Positions 45,298 to 55,984 of a stretch of DNA of 64,000 bases are shown in pieces. Positions within the stretch are counted from its first letter, which is position 1, and every line of letters begins with the position of its first letter. Under the pieces are notes generated by a model. The model saw only the letters and a program-made list of their open reading frames with translations. It made no database searches and was not told the DNA's origin. The position numbers and the translations under genes are program-made. This DNA is from Euphorbia lathyris (Eukaryota > Streptophyta > Magnoliopsida > Malpighiales > Euphorbiaceae): assembly GCF_963576675.1 (NCBI RefSeq), contig NC_088915.1:89289501-89353500 (forward strand), given 5' to 3'.

Positions 45298-45793
45298 GTA
45301 CATGTATTATTTATAGTTTTAGTATTATTTAAATTTTTAGTATAATATTTATAATTTTAGTATTATTTAAATTTTTAGTATAGTATTTTTAATTTTAGTA
45401 TTATTTAAATTTTTAGTATAGTATTTTTAATTTTAATATAGTATTTATAATTTTAGTAAAGCATTAAAAATTTTAGTATAGTATTTATAATTTTAGTATT
45501 ATTAAATTTTTTAGTATAGTATTTATAATTTTTAGTAAATTATTTAAGTATAGTATTATTTAACATTTTAGTATTATTTAGTATTATTTATCATTTTAGT
45601 ATTATTAAGTATAATATTATTTAATGTTTTAGTATTATTTATAATTTTAGTATTATTTCGTATCGTATTATTTAACGTTTTAGTATTATTTATTTAGTAT
45701 AGTATTATCTAGTATAGTATTATTTAGTATTATTTACTTTTTTTTTTGTTATAGTTTTAGTATTCTTTATAATTCCAGTATTATTTATTTCAG
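45298..45793. repeat. AT-rich tandem repeat in a PMD intron
   Basis: About 490 bp of TTTTAGTATTATTTA and TTTTTAGTATAGTATTTATAA units in irregular alternation. A shorter stretch of the same words recurs in the next-but-one intron (46845-46965). No coding potential. Confidence 0.75.
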
Positions 45794-48155
45794 GGACCAG
45801 CAAACGTCTCAAAGCTAATGAGAACCGTAGCTGAATTGTTTTTAGGCCGGTGGATGGTGGCCTCATTGATGGTTCCGTGATTCCTAGTTTTCTAGGACAT
45901 GTTGCCTCACGGATGCTGGGAGAGGAGCTTCGATTGTATCTGACATGCTACAACAGAGCATTAGCATGTCAGAAATTGTTGACGTGGTTACGTGGTGCGA
46001 CACAATAATTTAGTAAAAAAAATATTTTAATTATTATTTTTAACCCTAAACCTCAAAAACATTCAGTAATTGTATATGTGTCATTTTACAGTTGTGGGAT
46101 ATGGTCGAGAGGACTGGGTTGTCTCACCTCCCATCCACCATGTTCAAGAACTTCGACGCCCCGCTGATATCTACGTTCGTGGAGCGGTGGCAACCCGATA
46201 CGAACTTCTTCCATATGTCATTCGGGGAGATGACTATTCTACTGCATGATGTATGGCAGATTCTGCATATCCCGGTCAACGGTACAATGGTCTCCGATTC
46301 ATGCAGTACTAAGCGGTTGCATGCCATGTGCATGATGATGTTCGAGGTCAATCAGGAGGAGTTGCTGTCGCCAGTCTGAAAATACTGGAATGGTGGAGGT
46401 GTTTTTGTTGATGCTGTACAGAGACTTACCCGCGAGGGTAGGGATGATGCGACTCGAGCCACGGCGTGGATGTGGCTTATGCTCGGATCCACCTTGTTTG
46501 TCGACAAGAGTGGCGATAGGATCAGACCGTCCCATCTGGTTGAGGTTCACGACGGTGCCAGAGGGCCAGCTAGACTTTCATGGGGTCTGCTATACTTGCC
46601 ACGTTATATCGGCAGCTGGGGATAGCGAGCAGATGAGACTGCTCTGGTATTTGCGGATATTTGACCCTACTACAGGCGTGGATATATGAATATTTTTCAT
46701 TGTTCCGCCCCATCAACTACCACTCCAGATCCCAGTTGACCATCCTTGGGCATGCAGATGGGAGGTCGGGGTTCCAGGAAGGACGACCACCCGACTCAAG
46801 ACCATATGTGCACAGTTGGACCGCATGACGACAACCGAGGTATTTTATAAAATTTAAATATTACTTATAGTTTTATTTATAATTTTAGTATTACTTATAT
46901 TTTTAATTTTAATTTTGATTTAAGTATTATTTATAGTATATTATTATTTATTATTGAGTATTATTTTTTGCAGGTGACGTGGTTGCCATATGGTCCTGTC
47001 GCCGATGATGATCAGCTTCGAGTGTCCTACACCGGTTGGATACGATGTAGAGACATTGTTGAGCCGCATATGCCTGATCGAGCCTTACGTCAGGTCGGAT
47101 ATGCTCAGCCTATCCTGACTGGGCGTATTAGACCTGATACTGCAATACGGCCATGGAAATATTTATCATACAGGCTCACGCATTCATTTGCCACAGTTGA
47201 TGATACTTGGCGGAGATTTCCATCGGCTCGGGGCATTGATCGGAGGAGATGTCGGCCAGTTGGATACGATCCCACTGCTTGTGATGCGGCATAGATGGAC
47301 TGGTACATACGATATTCACATCCTCATCTCCTTCATGCCCCACAGGATGGGCCGGTCCAGCTTGCTCGCTCCAACAGCAAATATGTAAGTTTATCATTAT
47401 TTATTATTAGTTTACATATGTTTGTTTTTTAATATTTATTTTTCTGCAGTGGGTTAGCCGTTTGTGGCGTATCACTCAGCGATCGGCCGCCGACCGACAT
47501 GATGAGGAGGCTCCACTTATTAGGAGAAAGATGGATGAGTTTATGGACGCGTGGTGCCGTGCGAACTGATATCTGTTTTTATTTACTAGAACTTATTGTA
47601 TAGCCTCACATTTTAACACTTTTGAGATTATATGTACTATTTTATGTTTATTAATTAATTTTAGTGTTTGTGTTTTTAATTTTCATTTCTAAAAGGTTAA
47701 TCCGAGTAAAAGTTTATTTGTAAAAGGTTAATTCGAGTAATCCGCAATAAACCGTCAATTCCACAATAAGCCGTATAATCCGTAAAACGTTTTTTCCTCC
47801 TCCCAGCCATGCGGGCGAGGTGAGCTATCACGCTTCACCATGTGGTGAGGCGTAATTACCTCATGCCCACGTGTCCGGAGAGGAAAAAAGCCTCCATTTC
47901 CCACCCCAAAAGTTCTAAGGGTATTTTCGTCATTTCACGAGGCTAGGAATGGGAAATTGAGGCTATGTTTAACAACACCCTAAAAAATGAACAAAATATC
48001 TGCGTGTTTGTAATAATGTTTGAAATTGACTAAACTTACAACGTTAGAGGTAAAATTGTTTTTTGTTACCAACTTTAGGACTAAAATTACACCATTTTAA
48101 ACGTTAGGAATAAAATTACTTCACAACGTAGCCAGGATATTTTTGCACCATATCC

Positions 48156-48476
48156 TTTATTTTATTTTTTATAATTTCTAGTATTTTAAATTTTTAACAC
48201 TTATCCATCAATTTTCATAAAAAAAAAAAAGAACACTTATCCATCAATGATTTTTATATGGTGTTTTCATATTTGTCCATTTATAGCAGAAAATTAAGAA
48301 AATGGCAAATTTGTTAGCGTTTTGTCATCGTCAAATCCAAAGTTCTTCCCATTTTTCTTCTTTCTTTGTTTTCTTCCCAAAAAAGAAGTTCGAGTGATTT
48401 CTCTCTTAAATTGATCGCCTTCTTGTGTTCTATCTGCTATCTCCGAGTGAGTTGAGAGATTTGGTGGAACAACGAG
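48156..48476. promoter_or_regulatory. Upstream region of the SDR gene
   Basis: 320 bp between the nest and the start codon, with a CT-rich stretch (about 48345-48420) of the kind common in plant 5' leaders. No TATA box can be assigned safely. Confidence 0.35.
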
Positions 48477-51400
48477 ATGACTAAAATCTCCAAAAGATTT
48501 CAAGGTAAGGTAGCCATTGTTACCGCTTCTACTCAGGGTATCGGCTTCGCCATCGCAGAGAGACTTGGTCTCGAAGGAGCCTCCGTCGTTATCTCTTCTC
48601 GCAAACAGGTTCGAATTATTCATTTTCACGGTTTCTTTTCCTGCTCCATCGTGAATTTTTGTTGTTATTTGGAATGAGAAATTCTGCTCAATCTGGTTTT
48701 GCCTCTTCGTTTTTGACTGATTGTTTTATCAATTTGTGAGATTGGATTAGGGTGTATAGTTCCGTTTAAGTAATGTTGTGAAGACGATGAAGGTCATGAG
48801 TAATTACATGATTGATTATATAGTTGAATTAGGCATTTGTTTATTTGGATTGAGAAATTCTGCTTAATCTGGTTTTGCTTGCTCGTTTTTTTACTGATTG
48901 TTTTATCAATTTGTGAGATTGGATTAGGGTGTATAGTTCCGTTTAAGTAATGTTGTGAAGACGATGAAGGTCATGAGTAATTACATGATTGATTATATAG
49001 TTGAATTAGGCATTTGTTTATTTGGATTGAGAAATTCTGCTTAATCTGGTTTTGCTTGCTCGTTTTTTTACTGATTGTTTTATCAATTTGTGAGATTGGA
49101 TTAGGGTGTATAGTTCCGTCTAAGTAATGTTGTGAAGACGATGAAGGTCATGGGTAATGACATGATTGATTATATAGTTGAATTAGGCATTATTTATTTT
49201 TATTGAGAAATTCTGCTTAATCTGGTTTTGCCTGCTCCTTTTTTTACTGATTGTTTTATCAATTTGTGAGATTGGATTAGGGTGTATAGCTCCGTCTAAG
49301 TAATGTTGTGAAGACGATGAAGGTCAACATGATCGATTATATAGTTGAATTAGGCATATATTTGTTTGGATTGAGAAATTCTGCTTAATCTGGTTTTGCC
49401 TGCTCGATTTTTACTGATTGTTTTATCAATTTGTGAGATTTGATTAGGATGTATAGCTCCGTCTAAGTAATGTTGTGAAGACGATGAAGGTCCTAAGTAA
49501 TTACATGATTGATTATATAGTTGAATTAGGCATAGATTTAATATGGATTTGTTTTCTTTATGCTTTGATCCAGAAAAATGTAGATGAGGCTGCTGAGCAA
49601 CTTAAAGCTAAGGGTATTCAAGTGTTGGGTGTTGTTTGTCATGTGTCAAATGCACAACAAAGGAAGAATCTCATCGACAAAACAGTTCAGGTGAGAAATT
49701 TTGTTTTAGGTGTATGGCCTATTTTTTTCTTATGCAAAAATACTCTTAACATCGACACATTTGGTAACAATTTTATACTTAACATTTAAAATGGTGCAAT
49801 TTTAGGCCGCTATGATCAATTTTACCTTTAAGGTTGACAAGTTGGATCGATTCCAAACACCATTATAAAACACATATATTTTGTTACTTATTCTAAATAG
49901 AATTGGAGATTAATATTTTTAAATTCGAATAAATATCTGGATTTTTTTTTTGTTCAACTCGGACAAAATACAATATAATTTTTAAATTTTTTTTTCACGT
50001 CTATTCATATGGTTGTGATCTGTTATTAATGAGCGATAAAATGACGCACTTGTGAAGACAGTTTGATGAATTATTTCTCAAATTGACCCAACTTGTCAAT
50101 GTTAGGGGTAAATTTGCTCTTTGCTGCCAATGTTAGGGATAAAATTGAATCATTTTATATATTAGGGGTAAAATCGTTCCTCACCAATGCTAGGGGTATT
50201 TTTGCACCTTATCCCTTTTCTTCTTCTTTGAATATATTCAGCGACGGATCCAAGATTCAATGATAGCAGTGTTTGTTGTGCTCTCTTGTGATTTATGGAT
50301 GCTAAATTGATATTTTTTAGGTGTTTTTACATAAATTGAAACCCATACACGGTTAAAAGGGCGGCCCGGTCGCACTACGCGTCCCCGCTGAGCGAGGGTC
50401 CGGGGAGGGGTCCCACCACAAGGGTGTACTGGGGGCAAGCCTTCCCCTGCCAATTTATTTGGCAAGAGGCCGCTCCTAAGACTCGAACCCGTGACCTCTT
50501 GGTCACACGACAACAACGTTTACCGTTGCGCCAAGGCTCGCCAAACCCCATACACAGTTCCCGTAGAAAATTTGGCCGTTTTCCAGCGACCAATGGGTGC
50601 TCAAGCCCCTTGCTCCCCTTACGTCCTGATTATATTGTTTTACTCTAGAGATCATCCAATCAAATACAACTTAGAAAGACTGTATATTCATGTGGTTGAA
50701 CTTGAAAATGGTTTGCTCAACTAATTGCAAGTTCTTTTTTTTTTCTTTCAGAAATATGGGAAAATAGATGTGGTTGTATCAAATGCTGCAGCTAATCCAT
50801 CTACTGAAGGCATTTTGGAGACCAAAGAAGCTGTCCTTGACAAGCTCTGGGACATTAATGTCAAAGCCTCTATCCTTCTCCTAAAGGTGCTTTTTTTTTT
50901 CTTTCCTTCCCTCTTTCTTAATCATAAGCTATGTTGCATGAACACTCCTCTTTAGTAGTGTTTCTGCGTTTTCGTGTCTGCCTCCATTTTCGTTGCAGGC
51001 TATTTTATAATGGTTATGTTTTCAAAATAACGTTTTTCATGTCTGTTTCCAATTCTGTGTCCGTGCAACATAGATCATAAGCAATATGCATTAAGCTAAG
51101 CAGGTTACAACTCAGATATGTATAGCTGCTTTTCCTTTTTTATCAGTTTTAATCCCTAATGATTAGCTTTCTTGAATGGTGAAGGACGGTACGGATCTGA
51201 TGTCACGTTTTCTCATGGAAGTATTTATTGCTTGATGGTTACTTCTTCTTTGGCAGGATGCAGTTCCACACTTGAAGAAGGGCTCTTCAGTTATTCTGAT
51301 TTCCTCTATCAGTGGCTATAGTCCTCCAGCTTCCATGGCTATGTATGGAGTGACGAAGACAGCTCTTCTCGGGCTTACTAAGGTGAGTAATTGAGGTGCT

Positions 51401-53455
51401 GCATTCTTACTGTATTTCATTACTCATCCTTTAGAATACCGTGACGTGATAATTCTTAAATGCATCTCAGTATTCATTACTCATCCATTAGAAATTAGAA
51501 TGCTGTAACATGATCTGAAATGTAATTCCCTATTGAAAAAAGAGTATCATTGTTGCGATTGTTATTTGAAATTTTAATTCATAGGTTGGTTCATAGTTAC
51601 TATTAATGGCGCACCAAAGGCGCCTGGTGCACAAGGCTCCAGGCCTAGTGCCTCACCACCCTCCATGGCGGGCGCAGTCACCTTGTCGCGCCTTTGTGTG
51701 CCAAGGCACAGATATTAGAGGCGCGCCTCGGTGGAATATGTATTTATTTAGGGTTTTTTAAAGTGTTTTATTGTAGATTTATGTTCACCCTTGGATTAGA
51801 CAAAGAACAAAGAATGAAAACAAAAGATACACGTTTACAAACAGAATTGATATTTGATTGATTCCACGATGTCTTTACTTCGTTATATCACTACTAGGTT
51901 TGTACTATATTTATACAAACAGAATTGTGTTCGCCTAAGTATACAATTATTATGCTAACGCACCTGTATGAAGAGAATATTGTCATGGCTTAGTATTTAT
52001 AATATTTTTATTTAGAATTTATAATTTCTTATAGTTTAAATATTATCAACAACAACAACAACAACAAAGCCTTAGTCCCGAAATGATTCGGGGTCGGCTA
52101 ACATGAACCATCATATAAAACCGTGAAATCAATTCGTGTCAGCGACATAAATTCTCTCCCTCCACTCTTTCCTATCCACTACCATATTTTCCTCAATCCC
52201 CAATACACTCGTATTACTCTCGATCACCCTCCTTCAAGTTTGCTTAGGTCTTCCCCTACCCCTCACCACTACATCCCTTTGCAACTCTTCAGTCCTCCAA
52301 GTTTAAATATTATCATTAGTAAATTTTATTTTTGTTAATGCTCCTTGTGTTGCTTTGGCGCGCCATTGCCGCGCGCCCAGGACTTATAGAAAATTCGAAA
52401 TATGAGACCTTCAAGCTCGCTTTCAAGTTTTGTCCGCGCATGAAGCTCTTTCTTAGGATCCTGTGTATGCAGAATTTATGAATACGTAGTGTCTTATCTT
52501 CTTGATTTTGTGTAATTGTCTAATAAAGAATGCAGAGAACAAGAATTGGGGGTAAAAAGCATCCACGGTGACTAAAGCAGACTAAAGTGCATTCTTCGTC
52601 AATGAAGGACATCTCCGTCAATAAAGTCACTACAATTGGATCCGGTGACTTGCTCCACCAGAATATTGACGTCATCAACACCTCAGCAGCATGTCATAAA
52701 CATGGTTCGAGGAGGAGCCATGTGACATCAACGTGGTTGTCAAGTGTCAATTAGTGTCAACATGTGACTGCCACGTGGCCACCCTTCCAATCATGTTTAT
52801 GATATGTCGTTGAAGTTAGTATTCTTAAGGTGAAGTCGTTGGATCCTGGCAAAGTGACTTTATTGATGGGGATGTGTTACTTTATTGATGAAGAATGTAC
52901 TTTAGTGACCATAGTAAAAATACCCTCTACTTCAGTGATCGTGAGTGCTTTTTACCCCAAGAATTGGGGATCGGATGCAGGCGAAATTCCCGCCAATGGC
53001 TGTGTGGGGGGTCTGAACCCCTACGTCAAATTCAAATAAACAACTTTCATTCGAAATTGTGTATTATATCCATCAAGTTTATCGGTGACAAATCATTCCT
53101 AATAATTCGTGTAGGCTCTTGCTGCTGAAATGGCACCTGATACTCGTGTGAACTGTATAGCGCCTGGATTTGTACCAACCCATTTCGCCGGGTTCATCAC
53201 AGAAAATGATGCAATGGTAAGTATATAACTGAAGCGACGAGTTAATTTCCAGCTTTGCTGTAATTGAGAATAATGTGGACCGAATTGATCTGTTCATTGT
53301 TGTAGAGGGGGGAGATTGAGGCGAAAACGTTACTCAACAGACTCGGCACAACAGACGACATGGCCTCAGCGGCTGCCTTTCTAGCATCTGATGATTCTTC
53401 ATACATAACGGGAGAAACTTTGGTTGTGGCTGGAGGGATGCCTTCTAGACTTTAG
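48477..53455 (+). CDS. IBR1: Peroxisomal short-chain dehydrogenase/reductase (DHRS4/IBR1-like)
   Basis: NAD(P)-dependent SDR; the Arabidopsis relative (IBR1/SDRa) acts in peroxisomal conversion of indole-3-butyric acid to auxin, so that role is by homology. Exons: 48477-48608, 49574-49690, 50752-50886, 51257-51382, 53115-53216, 53306-53455, all GT-AG and in frame: 762 nt, 253 residues, the family length. The Rossmann motif TASTQGIG is at residues 16-23, NAA at 94-96; the catalytic Ser145, Tyr158 and Lys162 (YGVTK) are all present. The last three residues are SRL, a peroxisomal type-1 targeting signal. The ATG is the first in context and begins the usual N-terminus. No damage seen. Introns 1, 2 and 4 are swollen by a minisatellite, a MITE, a SINE, an RTE tail and a hAT MITE. 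Confidence 0.94.
48675..49540. repeat. Minisatellite in SDR intron 1, five units of about 176 bp
   Basis: The marker TGAGAAATTCTGCT recurs at 48675, 48851, 49028, 49204 and 49372 (spacings 176, 177, 176, 168). Each unit contains GATTGGATTAGGGTGTATAG and ends near GTTGAATTAGGCAT. The units are very similar, so expansion looks recent. Confidence 0.9.
49729..50214. mobile_element. MITE family A copy in SDR intron 2
   Basis: Same family as 1-455 and 40271-48155, in the same orientation as 1-455: the left end has ATGCAAAAATACTC, and the right end has repeated GTTAGGGGTAAA words closing GGGGTATTTTTGCACCTTAT. The target duplication is unclear. Confidence 0.7.
50355..50542 (-). mobile_element. tRNA-derived SINE (Au-SINE-like)
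   Basis: 188 bp on -. It has an A box (TTGGCGCAACGGTAA), a B box (GGTTCGAGTC) after a GACCAAGAGGTCACG segment, and a GC-rich tail with GGTGGGACCCCTCCCCGGAC ending in TTTT. The flanks AAACCCATACACGGTT (50339-50354) and AAACCCCATACACAGTT (50543-50559) are a long target duplication. Resembles the Au SINE family widespread in flowering plants. Confidence 0.9.
51600..52375. mobile_element. Repeat with GGCGC-rich ends, split by an RTE tail
   Basis: The left part (TAATGGCGCACCAAAGGCGCC) and right part (GCTTTGGCGCGCCATTGCC) are partly inverted, suggesting a MITE with GC-rich ends. The RTE fragment 52049-52300 lies inside. Ends and duplication are uncertain. Confidence 0.45.
52049..52300 (-). mobile_element. 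RTE-type LINE 3' end, severely 5' truncated
   Basis: On - the copy ends CATGTTAGCCGACCCCGAAT, then GGGACTAAGGC, then a (TTG)n tail, the usual 3' end of plant RTE elements. The repeat GTTTAAATATTATCA flanks it (52034-52048, 52301-52315), a 15-bp target duplication. Confidence 0.88.
52549..52958. mobile_element. hAT-type MITE in SDR intron 4
   Basis: The ends GGGGTAAAAAGCATCCACGG and GATCGTGAGTGCTTTTTACC (plus CC) are inverted, and both halves share AAAGTCAC / GTGACTTTATTGA words. A perfect 8-bp duplication AAGAATTG lies at 52541-52548 and 52959-52966. Confidence 0.9.
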
Positions 53456-53856
53456 CTCCCCTCACATAGCTATGTTGTGCGGAAACGGAAATCAGGAAAC
53501 GTTATTTCTGAAAAAATATAGTTAGGAAATGGTGATGGAAATGGAAAATAAACCGAAACAGATACGAAACGCAGTAATGAAGAAGAGTTTACATGCAATA
53601 CAGTGACATAGACATCCGCCTATTTATATTTTTTCTTTATACTTCTTGGAATTATGTTATAAAAGCTTCAATAGATCAATGCGAGGCCCACGTTAATAAA
53701 TGTCCTGCAACTGTACTCTTATTTTTGGTGGTTTTGTTTTCATTATCGTGTTTGTGTCAGTGGAGTTGTTTCTATAAATTGGATTATCGTATCAAATATC
53801 AATGTAACAAGTTCATGATAATTGCTAACACGGACTTCATTGTTGATAAGTATTTA
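53456..53856. other. SDR 3' UTR and flank
   Basis: About 400 bp after the stop codon. It probably holds the 3' UTR; AATAAA-like words occur at about 53551 and 53696, but no poly(A) site can be fixed. It ends at the TTA target of the next MITE. Confidence 0.4.
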
Positions 53857-54606
53857 GGTTGCGTTTGGTATGCTGTAAAGTAATGCTATTAAAATTGTAA
53901 TGTAATAGAATGAAATAGTGATGACATTATAATGTTTGGTTGACAAATTTTAGAAAAAAAAAAATGATAAAATATAATTATCATTATAATATTTATGTTT
54001 GTTTAGTTAAGTGTAATTATAAAATTTTATTTATACAATTAAAATCAACGAAAAACATGAAAAATGAGAAGAACATGAAAAACCAGAAAAATACATAAAA
54101 TGAAAAAATATTAAATTGAAGGATGAGAATAGAAATTATCAATTCCTTTCCGATTATACAAAATACCATTTTTAGCTTGTTGATAATGGTTTAGCTTGTA
54201 ATTTTTTGAATTCGGGATGTAAACTTTCCTCATTTCATATAAATTTTGGATTTTAGAACCGTGTTTCCAATCATCACATTAAAAACACGTTTTTCTTGGA
54301 GTTTTTTTTTTTTAATTTTGTTGTGTTTTCATGTTTTTTTAATTTTTTGTATTTTCTCTGTTTTCGTGTTTTTTCCATTTTTCATTTTTTCGTTTTTTTC
54401 ATGTTTTTCGTGATTTCATGTTTTTCCTCTTTTATCCATTTTTTTGGTTTTCATTATTAATAATAAAAATGCAAGGGCTAATCGTAATGAGAATTTCTAT
54501 TTTTTCTGTAATGCTCATTACACGACAAAAACAATATTACTAATCCAAATATGGTAATAAACCTCAATTGTAATGGACATTCCATTACAGTGTACCAAAT
54601 GGGGTC
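53857..54606. mobile_element. PIF/Harbinger-type MITE, TTA duplication
   Basis: The ends GGTTGCGTTTGGTATGCTGT and TTACAGTGTACCAAATGGGG (plus TC) are inverted. TTA is present on both sides (53854-53856, 54607-54609), as for Tourist-like MITEs. A derivative of the right end recurs in the tandem array downstream. Confidence 0.82.
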
Positions 54607-54783
54607 TTAGTATCTCAAGTGGAAATGTACCTAATCCTATATATTTGACAGGATCCTAAATACATGCTAAAAATCCAAGAGTAATAAGCAACAATTTTCG
54701 AACCCCTTTCGACAACTTTGCTAATTACGTGCATAATAAACACATTAACCAAAACCAAAATGCTTTACAAGCTATGATACAAC

Positions 54784-55358
54784 CATAGTTGTTAGAATCG
54801 TACGAGTCGCGAGTCGACTCGTACTATTCGATCCGATTTTTTATGATTTCGAGTTGTATCTATGGTACGATTTGGTATCATCAAGAATTGGCCGAATCGG
54901 TGACCGAATCCGCCGATTCAGTCGATTCATGGCACCATTAAAAAAACTGTTTTTAATGTTTGGAGAGTAAAAAACGTGTTTGCTGGATAACTAAAAACTA
55001 ATTAAGAAGTTATTGAATACAAATAGGAGACTCTTCTTTATACTTTACAAATTCCAAACCTTTCCGTTTCTTTTCTTTTCGTTTTCTCTTCTATTCTATT
55101 TATTTCGATCTTTTCAACTTTTCTCTATTCTTTTCATTATCTCTGGCTCTGGTTTCTTTTCTTTCCTTTACAAAAAATCCTCCTGGTTATGGAAGAAGAA
55201 GATGATGATTCTTGAAGGAATTGTTAGCAATTAATTTTTTTTGACTAATATTTAAAGTTAAACATGATTAATAATTTTTTTTTTTAATATTTGAATTTGG
55301 ATTCGATTCACAAAATAGGGATTCAAGTCACCAGTCGAATCACAATTTAACAACTATG
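54784..55358. mobile_element. hAT-type MITE within the repeat array
   Basis: The ends CATAGTTGTTAGAATCG and CGAATCACAATTTAACAAC (then TATG) are inverted. Flanks GATACAAC (54776-54783) and GAAACAAC (55359-55366) match in 7 of 8 bases. The uninterrupted version of the target is visible near 58835. Confidence 0.82.
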
Positions 55359-55450
55359 GAAACAACAACTTCCCACTTCTTATCTTTGTCTCCTGAATTC
55401 CTAGACAAACCACCGTATGCTTCATTTGTACATGATCTTCAGTCTTGCAT

Positions 55451-55984
55451 CTATATGCTGGTGGTAAAAGTACACACGGCACGAAATCGATACATAATTT
55501 TAGTGTTTGGATTTAGCTTAGTAAGTAATGTGTCATTTTTGACACGAAACTGACATGCAATTTTTTGGGTTGGGTTAAGATTCATATGCTAACCTGAAAA
55601 CGACACGAATATTTAAAATTATTGTTATATTCTCTCGTTTTTATGTCATTTTATTAATAAAGATAATAAAATTATAATTATTACTTGCAAATATGATTCA
55701 AACCTCCTAAATTGTTCTAAATACATTACATGACCCCCTAATATATTACTGCACTTTTCGATGGTTAGTATTAACATACTAATCTAAAAATGACATAAAG
55801 TATTTAAAAATAGTACAATATCTTCTTATGCATAATATACTTACATGTAACTCAAAAACACGATACGAAATCGACACTAACTCGAACAGGTTAACACAAT
55901 TGTAACACGGAAGTTTTTGGATTGAGTTTGGGTTTACTCTTTTTAACACGAACCTAAAATTACACGACACAAACACGTTAATTA
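55451..55984. mobile_element. Probable insertion in the array, class uncertain
   Basis: Comparison with 58860-58905 shows that about 530 bp lie between ATATGC and CCCTTTTCCATG here but not there. The ends TGGTGGTAAAAG and GTTAATTACCA are weakly inverted; the interior has repeated ACACGAA and CGACACGA words. No secure duplication. Confidence 0.5.

Larger units (their letters stand above)
41224..47569 (+). pseudogene. Plant mobile domain protein (MAIN-like) pseudogene
   Basis: PMD proteins include Arabidopsis MAIN and MAIL1, nuclear proteins acting in gene silencing; related domains ride on plant transposons. Exons read: 41224-41262 (MDRGRGGKGKALM), 44924-45297 (TERETVAGKS, acidic middle), 45794 to about 46008 (DGGLIDGSVIPSFLGHVASR), 46092-46839 (FVERWQPDTNFFHMSFGEMT, TAWMWLMLGSTLFVDKSGDR), 46974-47384 (VTWLPYGPV, YTGWIRCRDIVEPHMPDRAL, DDTWRRFPS), 47450-47569 (WVSRLWRITQRSAADRHDEE). 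Damage: a G-run frameshift near 45239, a stop near 45832, a stop at 46377, a frameshift near 46592, and a stop after CDAA at about 47293. Intron 1 is filled by the nested LINE. Domain identity is strong; exon edges in the damaged parts are estimates. Confidence 0.8.
41076..47980 (+). mobile_element. Mutator-like element carrying a plant mobile domain gene
   Basis: About 55 bp at each end are imperfectly inverted: the left has CATAGCC then AAAATACCCTT, and the right, read in reverse, has CATAGCC then AAAATACCCTT at the same spacing. Flanks TAAAAAAAA and TAAAAAATG suggest a 9-bp duplication inside a LINE poly(A) tail. Without the LINE insert (41831-44741) it is about 4 kb. GC-rich palindromes lie near both ends (41361-41491, 47805-47890). 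It carries a six-exon PMD pseudogene and no transposase, so it would be non-autonomous. The Mutator assignment is inference from TIR length and duplication size. Confidence 0.65.
40699..47989 (+). mobile_element. 5'-truncated LINE (RNase H end) with 11-bp TSD, later split
   Basis: The left flank AACAAAATATC (40688-40698) is repeated exactly at 47990-48000. The LINE part 40699-41075 encodes a fragment of the C-terminal RNase H-like domain (MARDLEESHPYEWLL, TLREGNRAADWM) and reaches a poly(A) stretch. The PMD element 41076-47980 sits in that tail; a short A-rich remainder (TAAAAAATG) follows it before the right duplication. Confidence 0.75.
40271..48155. mobile_element. MITE family A copy, host of a five-layer nest
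   Basis: The left end at 40271 (GAATAAGGTGTAAAAATATC) and right end at 48155 (GGATATTTTTGCACCATATCC) are inverted. Flanking TTTATTTTTA and TTTATTTTAT form an approximate 9-10 bp duplication. Comparison with 1-455 shows the MITE is continuous across 40698 and 48001, so everything between is inserted. Confidence 0.75.

Noticed and set aside
48675..49540. A CRISPR-like array because of regular spacing
   Set aside because: Units are long, contiguous and near-identical with no unique spacers; it is an intronic minisatellite in a plant gene.
50355..50542. A functional tRNA gene on - with A and B boxes
   Set aside because: The tail, the long target duplication and the lack of a cloverleaf make it a SINE.
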